Below, piece after piece: positions 17,766-26,175 of a DNA stretch of 64,000 nt (position 1 is its first letter; each line of letters starts with the position of its first letter). Position numbers and translations under genes: made by a program. The notes beneath the pieces were generated by a model that was given only the letters and a program-made list of their open reading frames with translations, made no database searches and was not told where the DNA came from. Source of the stretch: an uncultured Victivallales bacterium. Its GTDB lineage: Bacteria; Verrucomicrobiota; Lentisphaeria; Victivallales; UBA1829. The stretch lies in the NCBI GenBank assembly GCA_944391115.1, contig CALXSJ010000003.1, forward strand, positions 1-64,000, given 5' to 3'.

Positions 17766-17908
17766 AAATAAAAACGGCGCGCATCATGCGCGGAATCCCT
17801 TCCCGTCCGCATCCTGATTTTCATGCTCCCGGAATCCGGCAAAGTCTGCGCGCGGACGGGATTGCGTGCTGGCGGCGTGAAAAACCTTGTTTTTTCCGGA
17901 TCCGCATC

Positions 17909-17937
17909 TTGACGCGAAGTTAGACCATCCATAAAAT
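17909..17937 (+). promoter_or_regulatory. Promoter of glycan cassette 2
   Basis: TTGACG (17909-17914), 17-bp spacer, TAAAAT (17932-17937). Transcription would begin about 20 nt before the regulator start codon. Confidence 0.55.
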
Positions 17938-17964
17938 ATATTCCGGAAAAACGGAGTTCCATAC

Positions 17965-19083
17965 ATGGCATTTCCATCGAAACAGAAGGCGATCTACGAC
18001 CGTCTTGTGCGGGAGATTGCGGAGCGGTATCCGCCCGGCGCGAAACTTCCGCCGGAACGGATGCTTGCCGCTCAGCTGGGAATCGCACGCATGACTCTGC
18101 GCGGCGCCATGGCGCGTCTTGCACGCGAGGGCAGGATTGAAAGAAGCGTCCGCGGAACCTTTGCAGCCGGAGAAAACCATCCGCTTTCCGGCGGGGAGAA
18201 AAGGCGGATTGTGCATATCCTGCTCCCCTGTCCGGATTACACGGTCCGTTCGGGAGCCTCATCCTGTTCGGCCGTCCGTTCCGTAATCCGCGGCGCCGTC
18301 CGGGCCGCGCTCCGTTATGATGCGCAGGTCGTCACGATTCCGGTTTCGGATACGAACGATCCCTCCGCGTTTGACCGGAATCAGCTCGCGCTCCTCAGAA
18401 AAAACGATATTGTCCTTTTTGTCGGCTCCTGGTATGAAAAACTCTGCCCACTGCTTGCGGAGCGCCAGTGCCGGGTCGGGTTCATTGTCAACGGAGTGGA
18501 ACGGATTCCCGCGTGCTTCCAGAACGGAAATCTGCCGTACTGCGTCTTTTCCCGCCCGATTCTGGCCAATTATCTGCCCGAGGTGCTGCGCCATGCGAAA
18601 CGTCTGCGCTTCCGGAAGGTTCTGCTCTTTCTCCGCAGGAATTTCTCCCTGTGCCGTTATCCCGGCGAACTTCTGGATGCCGCGTTGAAAAAGGAGACCA
18701 GGGAGAGTTTTCCGATGAGACTGAAAACTTACATCTGCCGCCAGGACGCTTCTCTTGCGGAGCAGTGCGAACGGATCCGCTCTCTTTATGAGCGCGAGGC
18801 TTTTGATGCGCTGATTTTCGATGCCGAGACAAAGGCGCGCTTTCCGCTTTCGCTTCACCGTCACTGCAATCTGCCGTCCCGCGTTGCCATTTATGTCCGC
18901 GGTCTCGATTTTCTGGAAGGGGCCGGGGAGGAGAGAAAGCATCTTTATTTTTCCCGCTCCGCCTTTCTTGAATGCGGCAGCGCCCTGGCCGCCTATTTCC
19001 TCTCCGGAGAGCGGCACGGGGGAAAAATCCTGAATTTCAGGCATATCCTTGTGAATGGAGACAACATATGGAGGAAAAGATGA
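17965..19083 (+). CDS. GntR-type winged-helix regulator with LacI/PBP1-like sensor domain
   Basis: A 372-residue cytoplasmic regulator. Residues 1-70 form a GntR winged helix ([20 protein letters not shown], then [19 protein letters not shown]). From about residue 80 the sequence looks like the periplasmic-binding-protein type 1 sensor of LacI/AraR-type regulators ([12 protein letters not shown], then [14 protein letters not shown] and RVGFIVNG). AraR has this GntR-LacI combination, so sugar-responsive repression is likely, though the ligand is unknown. It opens glycan cassette 2 and matches the position of the regulator in cassette 1, but the sensor fold differs (type 1 here, ABC-importer type there). 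Confidence 0.8.
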   Translation: MAFPSKQKAIYDRLVREIAERYPPGAKLPPERMLAAQLGIARMTLRGAMARLAREGRIERSVRGTFAAGENHPLSGGEKRRIVHILLPCPDYTVRSGASSCSAVRSVIRGAVRAALRYDAQVVTIPVSDTNDPSAFDRNQLALLRKNDIVLFVGSWYEKLCPLLAERQCRVGFIVNGVERIPACFQNGNLPYCVFSRPILANYLPEVLRHAKRLRFRKVLLFLRRNFSLCRYPGELLDAALKKETRESFPMRLKTYICRQDASLAEQCERIRSLYEREAFDALIFDAETKARFPLSLHRHCNLPSRVAIYVRGLDFLEGAGEERKHLYFSRSAFLECGSALAAYFLSGERHGGKILNFRHILVNGDNIWRKR

Positions 19084-19201
19084 AAGACCAGAAAGGCGGA
19101 AACGGGGAGCGGATGATCCGCATTCCGGAGCTCATGCTGCCGGAAGCTGCCGGTGTGTCAGAACTCATGTCTGCCGGGAATTCCGGAAAACGGAGGAGAC
19201 C

Positions 19202-19924
19202 ATGAAACAGAGCTTTACTTTAATCGAGTTGCTGATCGTGATTGCCATCATCGCGATTCTGGCAGCCCTGCTTCTGCCTGCGCTCAACAATGCCAGAAGC
19301 ATTTCCATCGGGATCAAATGCCTGTCCAACATCCGGCAGATCGGCGGCATTTATGCGCTCTACGGGACGGACTACCGCGATCAGATTCCTTCCCCTTATT
19401 CCATGCGGAACAATTCCGGAGCGGATTATTCTTTCTTCGGAAAACTTGCCTCTCTTTATAAAATTCCGTTCGGACAAGATGCGGAAAACGGCATTTTCCG
19501 CTGTCCGGCCTATCCGAGAGAAGGGTATCTCGGGAATTCCTTCTACACCAGCTACGGAGGGAACACCTACGGGCTCACCGGGCAGCAGTCACCGTCCGCA
19601 TCCGGCGCGAACCAGCGGACGACCGTGTTTTTCAAGCAGCCGTCCAGAACGGTGTTTCTGGGAGAAAACCATAACCATCACAGGGTCGATATGGCCGGGA
19701 CGGTTCTGCCGCCGGAAACCCATACGAATGCGACCATCGCATTCCGCCACAGGGGGAAGGCTTCCTTTTCCTTCGCCGATGCGCATGCGGAACAGCGGTT
19801 GAAAAAGGCGGTTCCCTGCGTGCAGGGGTATCCGTTCATGACATCAAGCGCGGATCTGCTTCTTCTGAAAGGCAGCTACTTCTGGCATACCTTTGCAACC
19901 GCGGAAGCTTTCAACGGAATGTGA
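19202..19924 (+). CDS. Type IV pilin-like protein (prepilin N-terminal domain)
   Basis: A 240-residue pseudopilin-like protein. The prepilin segment [20 protein letters not shown] starts at residue 5. The residue before Phe is Ser, not the canonical Gly. Near the C-terminus [17 protein letters not shown] keeps the spacing of the H-X9-DG motif, with DA in place of DG. It resembles the pilin-like gene of cassette 1 in length and position. GGAGGA precedes ATG 19202; the open frame extends to 19055 but lacks a site there and would bury the prepilin segment. It lies 118 nt after the regulator. Function beyond a membrane-anchored, pilin-like fold is not known. Confidence 0.85.
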   Translation: MKQSFTLIELLIVIAIIAILAALLLPALNNARSISIGIKCLSNIRQIGGIYALYGTDYRDQIPSPYSMRNNSGADYSFFGKLASLYKIPFGQDAENGIFRCPAYPREGYLGNSFYTSYGGNTYGLTGQQSPSASGANQRTTVFFKQPSRTVFLGENHNHHRVDMAGTVLPPETHTNATIAFRHRGKASFSFADAHAEQRLKKAVPCVQGYPFMTSSADLLLLKGSYFWHTFATAEAFNGM

Positions 19925-19935
19925 GGAGACCGAAT

Positions 19936-22782
19936 ATGAAAATCATTCTTCTGCTGGCCTGCGCGGCCATGAGCATGAACGCCTCGGAAATGACGATCGT
20001 GCGGGACGGACGCCCGGAAGCGGTCATTGTTCTCCGGAAAAAACCGACCGCCTCCGCCCAGATGGCCGCCCTGGAACTCAACCACCATATCGAAATGGTG
20101 ACCGGAACCAGACTTCCGGTCAGGACGGAAGAGGGCATCCCCGGAAAAATACGGATCGAACTCGGCGGCGATGCGGAGCCTTCCGCGCATGAGTATTCCT
20201 CCATTCAGTTCCGGAAAGACTGCATTCAGATCCGCGGCTCCGATACGGCCGACTTTCACAAGGTGGACTACAGGAACAGCGCGACTTTCCCGAAAGGCTC
20301 TTACGGAACCCTTTTCGCCGTCTACGATTTTCTGGAACGCTTCTGCGGCGTCCGCTGGTACGGACTGACCGACGATGCCACGGCGTTTGTCCCGCGAAGG
20401 ACGCTGACGCTGGAATGCCGGGATTTCCGGCACATTCCGAAAACGGACGCCTTCCGGAGCATTTACAACTCCGGCGGACGGGCGCAGACCCTGCGTGTCC
20501 TCTCCTACACGCCGCGCGACGAGGCGCTGATGAAATACCGCTGGCGCTGCGCCGCTTTTTTCGGACAGACCAATCACAATCTCTACCGGATTTACTTCAC
20601 ATACTGGGACCGGGCGAAAAAGCCTGCGTATGCCGCGCTTTTCCGCGGCCGGAAGCCGGAGTATTTCGCGCAGGGATATGCGGGGAAAATGATGCCTCTT
20701 GACGGATTTCTCCGGCGGGAATACCCCGATGACCCGGACTGTCCGCCGGGCATCTGCTTTTCCTCTCCGGGTCCCGTGGAGTTCTTCGCGGAACAGGCCG
20801 TCGATCAGTGGAACGGAAAACCGATGCCCGGACTGCCTTCCGGCGGCGCTTACCTGAAACGTCTGCCGGGAAGACCCTTTTTCTCATCGGTTCAGCATCT
20901 GGATACGCAGGGACCCTGTTACTGCGCGGCATGCGCAAAACGGGCCGCGGAGAACGGACAGAACCATCTGATGTGGCAGTGGATTGCCGACATTGCGAAC
21001 GCCGCGGGCGCAAAACAGCCCGGACTCGGAATCTCCACGCTGGCATACCAGCGGACCCTGGCTTATCCGGAACACGTGAAGCTGCCGGAGAATCTGTGCG
21101 TTCAGCTCTGCCTGGGCATTCATGCGTGGTGGAATCCGGAATTCTACCGGATCCAGCATGATGAAATTTACAGGAAATGGATGGAAAACAAAGGTGGCCG
21201 GGTCATGACATGCTGGCTGTACCTGTTCGGGCCGGGGTGGGATTCCAAGACCCGCTACAAGCATAAATTCTTTCCCGGCGTCTATCCGCGCCATGCGGGA
21301 CGGATCGTCCGGGAGATGGTGCGGGACGGCATCCGGGGCGCCTTCATTGAATGCGAATGGTCGCGCAACATGCTGGAAGTCTATCTTGCCACCCGGCTCT
21401 TTTACGATTCCGAACAGGATGTGGATGCGCTGCTGGACGAGCATTTCCGTCTTTTCTACGGGCGGTCCGGCGATGACATGAAGGCGTTTTTCACCGAACT
21501 GGAGAATATCTACTGGAATTGGAGGAATTACCCGGCGTCGATGTTCGGAAAGAACGGTGTGGCGTCACGCCTGCGCGCCCATTCGCTGGGAACCGGCATG
21601 CTCAGCGCGGCGAACAACTGGAGTGTTGCGAACGATGCGCGCATGAAGCGTCTCTCCTCCCTGATCGATGCCGCGGAGGCGAAGGCGGACACCCCGTTGA
21701 TCCGGAAGCGGATTTCCTGGATCCGGAAGGGATTCTGGGATCAGGCCCTGGAAGGATACCGGGATCACCGGAAACGGGAAAAAATTGCACGGATGCCGGA
21801 AAAAAGCATTGTCATTGCGCGCTGTCCCGACGCGGACGGGAATCCGGATGCCGTGGACTGGACACTCGGAACCTCGGCGGGAGACGCGCACACGCTGGAG
21901 GACGGCACCGTGCTTCCGAATGTGTTCCGTTTGAAACTTGCCGCGGACAGCCGGTATCTGTACTTCGACTTCCTGGAGGAGCGGAATCAGACACATCCCC
22001 GTCTCTGGAAAAATTTCTTTGAGATTTTTCTTTCTGCCGACGGCGCCATGCCGGTGACGCAGATCGCTTTCGCACCATCCACGAAGACGCCGCTCTGCTA
22101 CCGGACGGACATGGTGAACGATGTCACCCATACCGGAGCGTTTTCCCCGCCTCTGAAATTCCTCAGCGCGGCGGAAGAGGGGAAATGGCACTGGCGGATG
22201 GCGCTCCCGCTGTCCGTGATCGGTCCGGAGAGCCATCGGCGTTTCCGGATGAATTTCCGCCGTTTCCGTGAGGATTGCAAACTGGTCTGGAACAAGTTTT
22301 TCGCCTCGGCGGCCGATTGCGTCGGCAATATGGGGTATGTCTCCATCCGCGGCGGAAGCCCGATCGCGGTGAAACTGGGATTCCATGAGGGGAGAATCCG
22401 CGGGGAAATCGCCTCGTGGCATCTTTCCCGGGGAACAATCCGTTTCTCCTCCGTTCCGGATGCCGCCGATGTGGTGATGAAGGCGAAAGACTCTCTCATC
22501 AGCGCGGAGAAGATTCCCGTTGTGCAGGGGGAGACTGTCCGCGTCCTGTGGAGGGCTGAGGGGGATCGTCTCCCCCGCTGCGGCCTTCAGTTTTTCAAGG
22601 GCTCCGGGCCGGGAGGCGGCGTCCTGCGCGGGAAAACGCGCCGGAAGGAGGGGAATCTCCTGGAAAGCCTCTTTTCCGTTCCGGAGGGGGCGACGGCCTG
22701 CCGCTGCGTCTTTTCCGCGGAAGGCCCGCTTGCATTCCGCCTCTCGGATGTCACGGTTTCAACAGGAGAAAACATGCAATGA
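19936..22782 (+). CDS. Secreted DUF4838 protein, putative glycan-active enzyme
   Basis: A 948-residue exported protein (signal peptide about residues 1-18). The N-terminal alpha/beta domain resembles the one preceding GH20/GH67 barrels (YGTLFAVYDFLERFCGVRWY). The DUF4838 core follows, with FFSSVQHLDTQGPCYCAACA (cysteines near 328, 330 and 333) and a barrel-like region to about residue 560. Residues 640-790 look like a CBM9-type module (RYLYFDFLEE, WHWRMALPLSVIG, FRMNFRRF), and a further beta domain ends the protein. DUF4838 proteins are common in glycan-degradation loci and are assumed to be glycosidases, but the reaction is not established. ATG 19936 is preceded by GAGGAG. It overlaps the next gene by ATGA. 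Confidence 0.85.
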   Translation: MKIILLLACAAMSMNASEMTIVRDGRPEAVIVLRKKPTASAQMAALELNHHIEMVTGTRLPVRTEEGIPGKIRIELGGDAEPSAHEYSSIQFRKDCIQIRGSDTADFHKVDYRNSATFPKGSYGTLFAVYDFLERFCGVRWYGLTDDATAFVPRRTLTLECRDFRHIPKTDAFRSIYNSGGRAQTLRVLSYTPRDEALMKYRWRCAAFFGQTNHNLYRIYFTYWDRAKKPAYAALFRGRKPEYFAQGYAGKMMPLDGFLRREYPDDPDCPPGICFSSPGPVEFFAEQAVDQWNGKPMPGLPSGGAYLKRLPGRPFFSSVQHLDTQGPCYCAACAKRAAENGQNHLMWQWIADIANAAGAKQPGLGISTLAYQRTLAYPEHVKLPENLCVQLCLGIHAWWNPEFYRIQHDEIYRKWMENKGGRVMTCWLYLFGPGWDSKTRYKHKFFPGVYPRHAGRIVREMVRDGIRGAFIECEWSRNMLEVYLATRLFYDSEQDVDALLDEHFRLFYGRSGDDMKAFFTELENIYWNWRNYPASMFGKNGVASRLRAHSLGTGMLSAANNWSVANDARMKRLSSLIDAAEAKADTPLIRKRISWIRKGFWDQALEGYRDHRKREKIARMPEKSIVIARCPDADGNPDAVDWTLGTSAGDAHTLEDGTVLPNVFRLKLAADSRYLYFDFLEERNQTHPRLWKNFFEIFLSADGAMPVTQIAFAPSTKTPLCYRTDMVNDVTHTGAFSPPLKFLSAAEEGKWHWRMALPLSVIGPESHRRFRMNFRRFREDCKLVWNKFFASAADCVGNMGYVSIRGGSPIAVKLGFHEGRIRGEIASWHLSRGTIRFSSVPDAADVVMKAKDSLISAEKIPVVQGETVRVLWRAEGDRLPRCGLQFFKGSGPGGGVLRGKTRRKEGNLLESLFSVPEGATACRCVFSAEGPLAFRLSDVTVSTGENMQ

Positions 22783-23261
22783 AACATCTGGCAGCTCTCG
22801 TTTTTCTGTTTCTTTCCGCTTTTCTGACGGCGGATGAACTTGCCGAAGTGCAATGGCCGCCTGCAAACGGCGGGATTCCCGGCTGGACCGGGACATTTTC
22901 CGCTGGGAAAGGCGGTGAGATGGTCGTGAAAAAAGGTGTCGTCCACACCGGAAGCAAATATCCGGCCGGCGGCAGGCGCAGCCTGAATGTCCGCTTCGCC
23001 TTGAAAGGGACCGGCGCGGGAATCGGGCTGTATTACTATGACCGGGCGGGCCGTCTGCTGGGAAGGGATCCCGAACGGATTCCGAATGCGGAGGAGACGC
23101 GGGTTTTTCAGGCCGTTTTCCGGATTCCTGACAAATGGGAAGGGAAGGAGATTTTTTCCTTCCGGATTTATTTTTCATCCGGAAGCGGAATGACTTTGTC
23201 GCAGTTTCATGCGGATTTGCAAACAGGGAAAGGAATTGCAGATGTTCCGGAAAAATTATGA
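22779..23261 (+). CDS. Small secreted lectin-like (beta-sandwich) protein
   Basis: A 160-residue protein with a signal peptide (MKHLAALVFLFLSAFLTA). The mature part reads like a jelly-roll carbohydrate-binding module (RSLNVRFALKGTGAGIGLYY, then KWEGKEIFSFRIYFSSGSG). No catalytic residues are recognisable. It is translationally coupled to the DUF4838 gene (ATGA overlap) and its 3' end overlaps the oxidoreductase gene, so all three are co-expressed. It parallels the protein at 7266-7829 in cassette 1. The binding role is inferred. Confidence 0.6.
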   Translation: MKHLAALVFLFLSAFLTADELAEVQWPPANGGIPGWTGTFSAGKGGEMVVKKGVVHTGSKYPAGGRRSLNVRFALKGTGAGIGLYYYDRAGRLLGRDPERIPNAEETRVFQAVFRIPDKWEGKEIFSFRIYFSSGSGMTLSQFHADLQTGKGIADVPEKL

Positions 23262-24396
23262 CATTGCGGTGTGCGGCGCCGGAGTGGCCGGCGTCGCGGC
23301 GGCTCTGGCATGCGCGCGCCGGGGAATGAAAACCGCGCTGATCGAGAAGACGACGCAGCCGGGAGGTCTTGCTACGGGAGGTCTTGTGCTGGTCTATCTG
23401 CCGCTCTGCGACGGACTGGGGCGTCAGATGATCTCCGGCATTTCCGAGGAACTGCTTCTCGCCGCCAACCGTTACGGTCCGCGTTCTCCCAATCTCGAAT
23501 GGCGGACGCAAGGCAGATACACGGCGAGATTTTCCCCGTCCTCCTTTGTGCTGGCCCTTGACGAACTTCTGGAGGAGGCCGGTGCGGATGTCTGGCTTGA
23601 CACGCTGATTACGGGAGCGGAAACCGGAGACGGGCGCCTGGTTTCCATTTCCGTGTCCAACAAGAGCGGTCCGGGAAGCATTTCCGCAAAAGTTTTCGTA
23701 GACGCCACGGGAGACGCCGATGTTGTGCATCTCGCCGGGCATCCCTGCCGTTTTTCGGAGAATTCCATGACGTTCTGGGTGATCGAGCACAACGAAAATC
23801 AGCGTTCCAGCAACGATCTTGACCAGTCCTGCCAGGTCGCCGTCCATGCCGACCCGCTGGAAAACGTTTATACCTCCGACCCCCTGAGCGGGAAAATGGT
23901 GACCGATTTCATCCTGGAGGGGCGCAGGCGTTACCGGAGACTTCTGAAGGCGGAGTACGCCGCCGGAACCGCCTCGCGGACTTCCCATTATCCGGTTTCC
24001 CTGCAGACCGTGCCGCCCATCCGGCGGGGACGTTCCGTCGTCGGGCGTTTCACATTGGATGCCACCATGGCCGGGTGTTCCTTTGAAGACCCCGTCGGCG
24101 TCTTCGGCGACTGGCGGAAGAAGGGACGCCTCTGGCAGATCCCCTACCGGACGCTGCTTCCCGCGGAACTGGACGGCGTGCTGGTCGCCGGCCGCTGCAT
24201 TTCCGCAATCGGAGACGCATGGGAGGCCACGCGTGTCATCCCGGTTTCGGCGATGACCGGCGAAGCCGCCGGGACCGCCGCCGCGATTGCCGCAGCGGAA
24301 AACCGCCTCCCGCATGAACTGGATTATCCGCGCCTCGAAAAGGAGCTTCGTGAAAGAAACGGCTTCCGCCTTGCTTTCCCGCAGAGTTCCCGCTAG
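23242..24396 (+). CDS. FAD-dependent oxidoreductase of the glycan cassette
   Basis: A 384-residue flavoprotein with an N-terminal dinucleotide-binding fold (DIAVCGAGVAGVAAALACAR, then EKTTQPGGLATGGLV) of the FAD_oxidored (PF12831-like) group. A second FAD motif lies near the end (GVLVAGRCISAIGDAWEATR). No signal peptide is seen, so it is probably cytoplasmic. In PVC-group bacteria such enzymes sit next to sugar-processing genes, and oxidation of a sugar or sugar-derived intermediate is plausible. The substrate cannot be read from the sequence. ATG 23242 has AAAGGA upstream and overlaps the preceding gene by 20 nt. A terminator follows at 24424-24450. Confidence 0.8.
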   Translation: MFRKNYDIAVCGAGVAGVAAALACARRGMKTALIEKTTQPGGLATGGLVLVYLPLCDGLGRQMISGISEELLLAANRYGPRSPNLEWRTQGRYTARFSPSSFVLALDELLEEAGADVWLDTLITGAETGDGRLVSISVSNKSGPGSISAKVFVDATGDADVVHLAGHPCRFSENSMTFWVIEHNENQRSSNDLDQSCQVAVHADPLENVYTSDPLSGKMVTDFILEGRRRYRRLLKAEYAAGTASRTSHYPVSLQTVPPIRRGRSVVGRFTLDATMAGCSFEDPVGVFGDWRKKGRLWQIPYRTLLPAELDGVLVAGRCISAIGDAWEATRVIPVSAMTGEAAGTAAAIAAAENRLPHELDYPRLEKELRERNGFRLAFPQSSR

Positions 24397-24423
24397 AGCG
24401 GAGGATTTCCGGTGATTTTTCCG

Positions 24424-24450
24424 CCGCCGTCCCGCGCGCGGCGGTTTTTT
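24424..24450 (+). terminator. Intrinsic terminator after glycan cassette 2
   Basis: CCGCCG (24424-24429) pairs with CGGCGG (24439-24444), followed by TTTTTT (24445-24450). It lies 27 nt after the oxidoreductase stop. Confidence 0.7.
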
Positions 24451-24561
24451 CTTTCTTCCTTCCTTGTTGTGCGTCTTCTTTTGAATGCCGCGGAGCGTGT
24501 TCCCGCCGCCTTCTTCCGGTGAGCTATTGTTTTTTTTCGCGGTTTTATTGCCGATTCTTTC

Positions 24562-24590
24562 TTGACTTGTTGTTTATCTTATTATATATT
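24562..24590 (+). promoter_or_regulatory. Strong promoter of the glycerol-3-phosphate-type operon
   Basis: TTGACT (24562-24567), 17-bp spacer, TATATT (24585-24590), in an AT-rich island of the otherwise GC-rich sequence. Leader length is about 100 nt. Confidence 0.7.
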
Positions 24591-24593
24591 TTT

Positions 24594-24615
24594 ACTAAAC
24601 AAATAACTAAACAAA
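24594..24615 (+). repeat. Direct repeat ACTAAACAAA, candidate operator
   Basis: ACTAAACAAA occurs at 24594-24603 and again at 24606-24615, centred 12 bp apart and starting just after the -10 box. Placement over the transcription start suggests a repressor site. The XRE-cupin protein encoded by the last gene of this operon is one possible binder. Confidence 0.45.
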
Positions 24616-24699
24616 CTCTGAATTTAATGAAAATCCGGTTCGGGACAGGCCGCTTTTTTTTCTTTGGCGTTTCCCGGAGGACGGGGAAGGAGATTTTTC

Positions 24700-26175
24700 A
24701 TGATTTATGACGTGGCCGTCATCGGCGCGGGCGTCAGCGGCGCATCAACGGCATGGCGACTGTCGCGCTATCAGCTGCATACGGTTCTGCTGGAGTGGCG
24801 GTCGGATGTCGGCTTCGGGGTTTCCAAGGCGAATTCCGGAATCGTTCATGCGGGCTTTCATCACCCGCTTTCCACCCTGAAGGCGCGCCTGGAGATTCGC
24901 GGCAACCTGATGTTCGAGGCGCTTCAGCACGAGCTCGGATTTCCGTTCCGGCGGACGGGAATTCTCGTCGCGGCATTTTCCCGGGAGGAGATGGTCACGG
25001 TTCACAAACTTTACGAGCAGGGGATCGCAAACGGTGTGCCGGGCATGGAAATGTGCGGGCGGGAGCGTCTGCTTCAGCTGGAAAAGAAGCTGAATCCCGA
25101 GGTGGTTGGCGGCTGTTTCGCACCGGGCGGGGGGACGATCGAACCTTACCGCTATGTGTTCAGCCTGGTCGAGTCCGCGACGCGGAACGGGGTATGCCTG
25201 AAATGCGATTTCGAAGTTGCGGAGGCGTCGCGTGCGGAGGATGTCTGGAGGATCCGTTCCTCTTCCGGCGCGGAGGTGCGCGCGCGTTATGTCGTCAATG
25301 CGGCGGGGCTTTTTGCCGACCGCGTTTCCGGGATTTTCGGCGCGGAGGAGTTCACGATCCGTCCCCGGAAAGGGGAGGAGTATCTGCTGGACCGCAGCAG
25401 CGCGGCGCGGCCGGAACGGGTTGTCTTCCCGGTTCCGGGCGCGCATTCCAAGGGGGTGCTCGTCATCCCGACCGCCGAGGGGACGACGATGATCGGGCCG
25501 ACTTCGGATGCGGTCGATGACAAGTTCGACACGGCGGCAAGCGCGGAACAGATGCAGCGGATTCTTTCGCATGTCCGGAATCTGATTCCCGGAGTGTCTC
25601 CGCGCGACCTGATTACCTCGTTCGCGGGGCTGCGCCCGGTCATGGACAACGAGGATTTCTACATCGCGCTGTCGGAAAAGGCGCCCGCGTTTGTGCAGGT
25701 GGCGGGGATCCAGTCGCCGGGCCTGACCGCGTCTCCGGCGATCGGGGAGTATGTCAAGGACCTCCTGAAAAGCGCGGGACTTCCGCTGCTGGAAAAGGTC
25801 CATTTCGCCGTCGAGCTCGCTCCGCGGCACGAGGTGCGGCATGAATCGCCTGCCGCACTGGACCGCCTGCACAGCGGGAATCCGGCATGGACGCATATCG
25901 TCTGCCGGTGCGAGAAAATCTCCGAGGCGGAAATTGTCGAGGCGGTCCGCAAGGGACACACCACGCTTGACGGTGTCAAGTTCTACACCCGCGCCGGAAT
26001 GGGACGCTGTCAGGGCGGTTTCTGTGCGGCGAGGATCATGAGAATCATCAGCAGGGAGACGGGAATCCCGATGGAGGAACTGACGAAAAAAGGCGGAAAC
26101 AGCCGCCTTGCCGCCGGACGCCTTGGCGATCTTCCTGTGAATACTGCGGAAGTGCGCGGAGGAGAAGGGGCATGA
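24700..26175 (+). CDS. GlpA-like FAD oxidoreductase with C-terminal [2Fe-2S] BFD domain
   Basis: A 491-residue flavoprotein of the DAO/glycerol-3-phosphate dehydrogenase type. The N-terminus has DVAVIGAGVSGASTAWRLSR and the substrate-side motif SKANSGIVHAGFH. About residues 400-455 form a BFD-like iron-sulphur domain with the four Cys of IVCRCEK and GRCQGGFC. This domain order matches GlpA and the family that pairs with a second flavoprotein plus a DUF1667 protein. Oxidation of glycerol 3-phosphate to dihydroxyacetone phosphate is the likely reaction, supported by the phosphodiesterase gene downstream; another 2-hydroxyacid substrate is possible. AAGGAG lies 7 nt before the ATG. It overlaps the next gene (ATGA). 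Confidence 0.82.
   Translation: MIYDVAVIGAGVSGASTAWRLSRYQLHTVLLEWRSDVGFGVSKANSGIVHAGFHHPLSTLKARLEIRGNLMFEALQHELGFPFRRTGILVAAFSREEMVTVHKLYEQGIANGVPGMEMCGRERLLQLEKKLNPEVVGGCFAPGGGTIEPYRYVFSLVESATRNGVCLKCDFEVAEASRAEDVWRIRSSSGAEVRARYVVNAAGLFADRVSGIFGAEEFTIRPRKGEEYLLDRSSAARPERVVFPVPGAHSKGVLVIPTAEGTTMIGPTSDAVDDKFDTAASAEQMQRILSHVRNLIPGVSPRDLITSFAGLRPVMDNEDFYIALSEKAPAFVQVAGIQSPGLTASPAIGEYVKDLLKSAGLPLLEKVHFAVELAPRHEVRHESPAALDRLHSGNPAWTHIVCRCEKISEAEIVEAVRKGHTTLDGVKFYTRAGMGRCQGGFCAARIMRIISRETGIPMEELTKKGGNSRLAAGRLGDLPVNTAEVRGGEGA

Larger units (their letters stand above)
24397..24699 (+). other. Gene-free region with terminator, promoter and repeats
   Basis: There is no gene in these 303 nt. The stretch holds the terminator of cassette 2 (24424-24450), a strong promoter (24562-24590), direct repeats (24594-24615) and an AAGGAG ribosome-binding site (24687-24692). 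Confidence 0.75.

Noticed and set aside
19068-19205. Small open frame of about 45 codons between the cassette 2 regulator and the pilin-like gene
   Set aside because: A start with GGAGA upstream exists, but there is no domain, the composition is odd, and it overlaps both neighbours. Not enough to call a gene.
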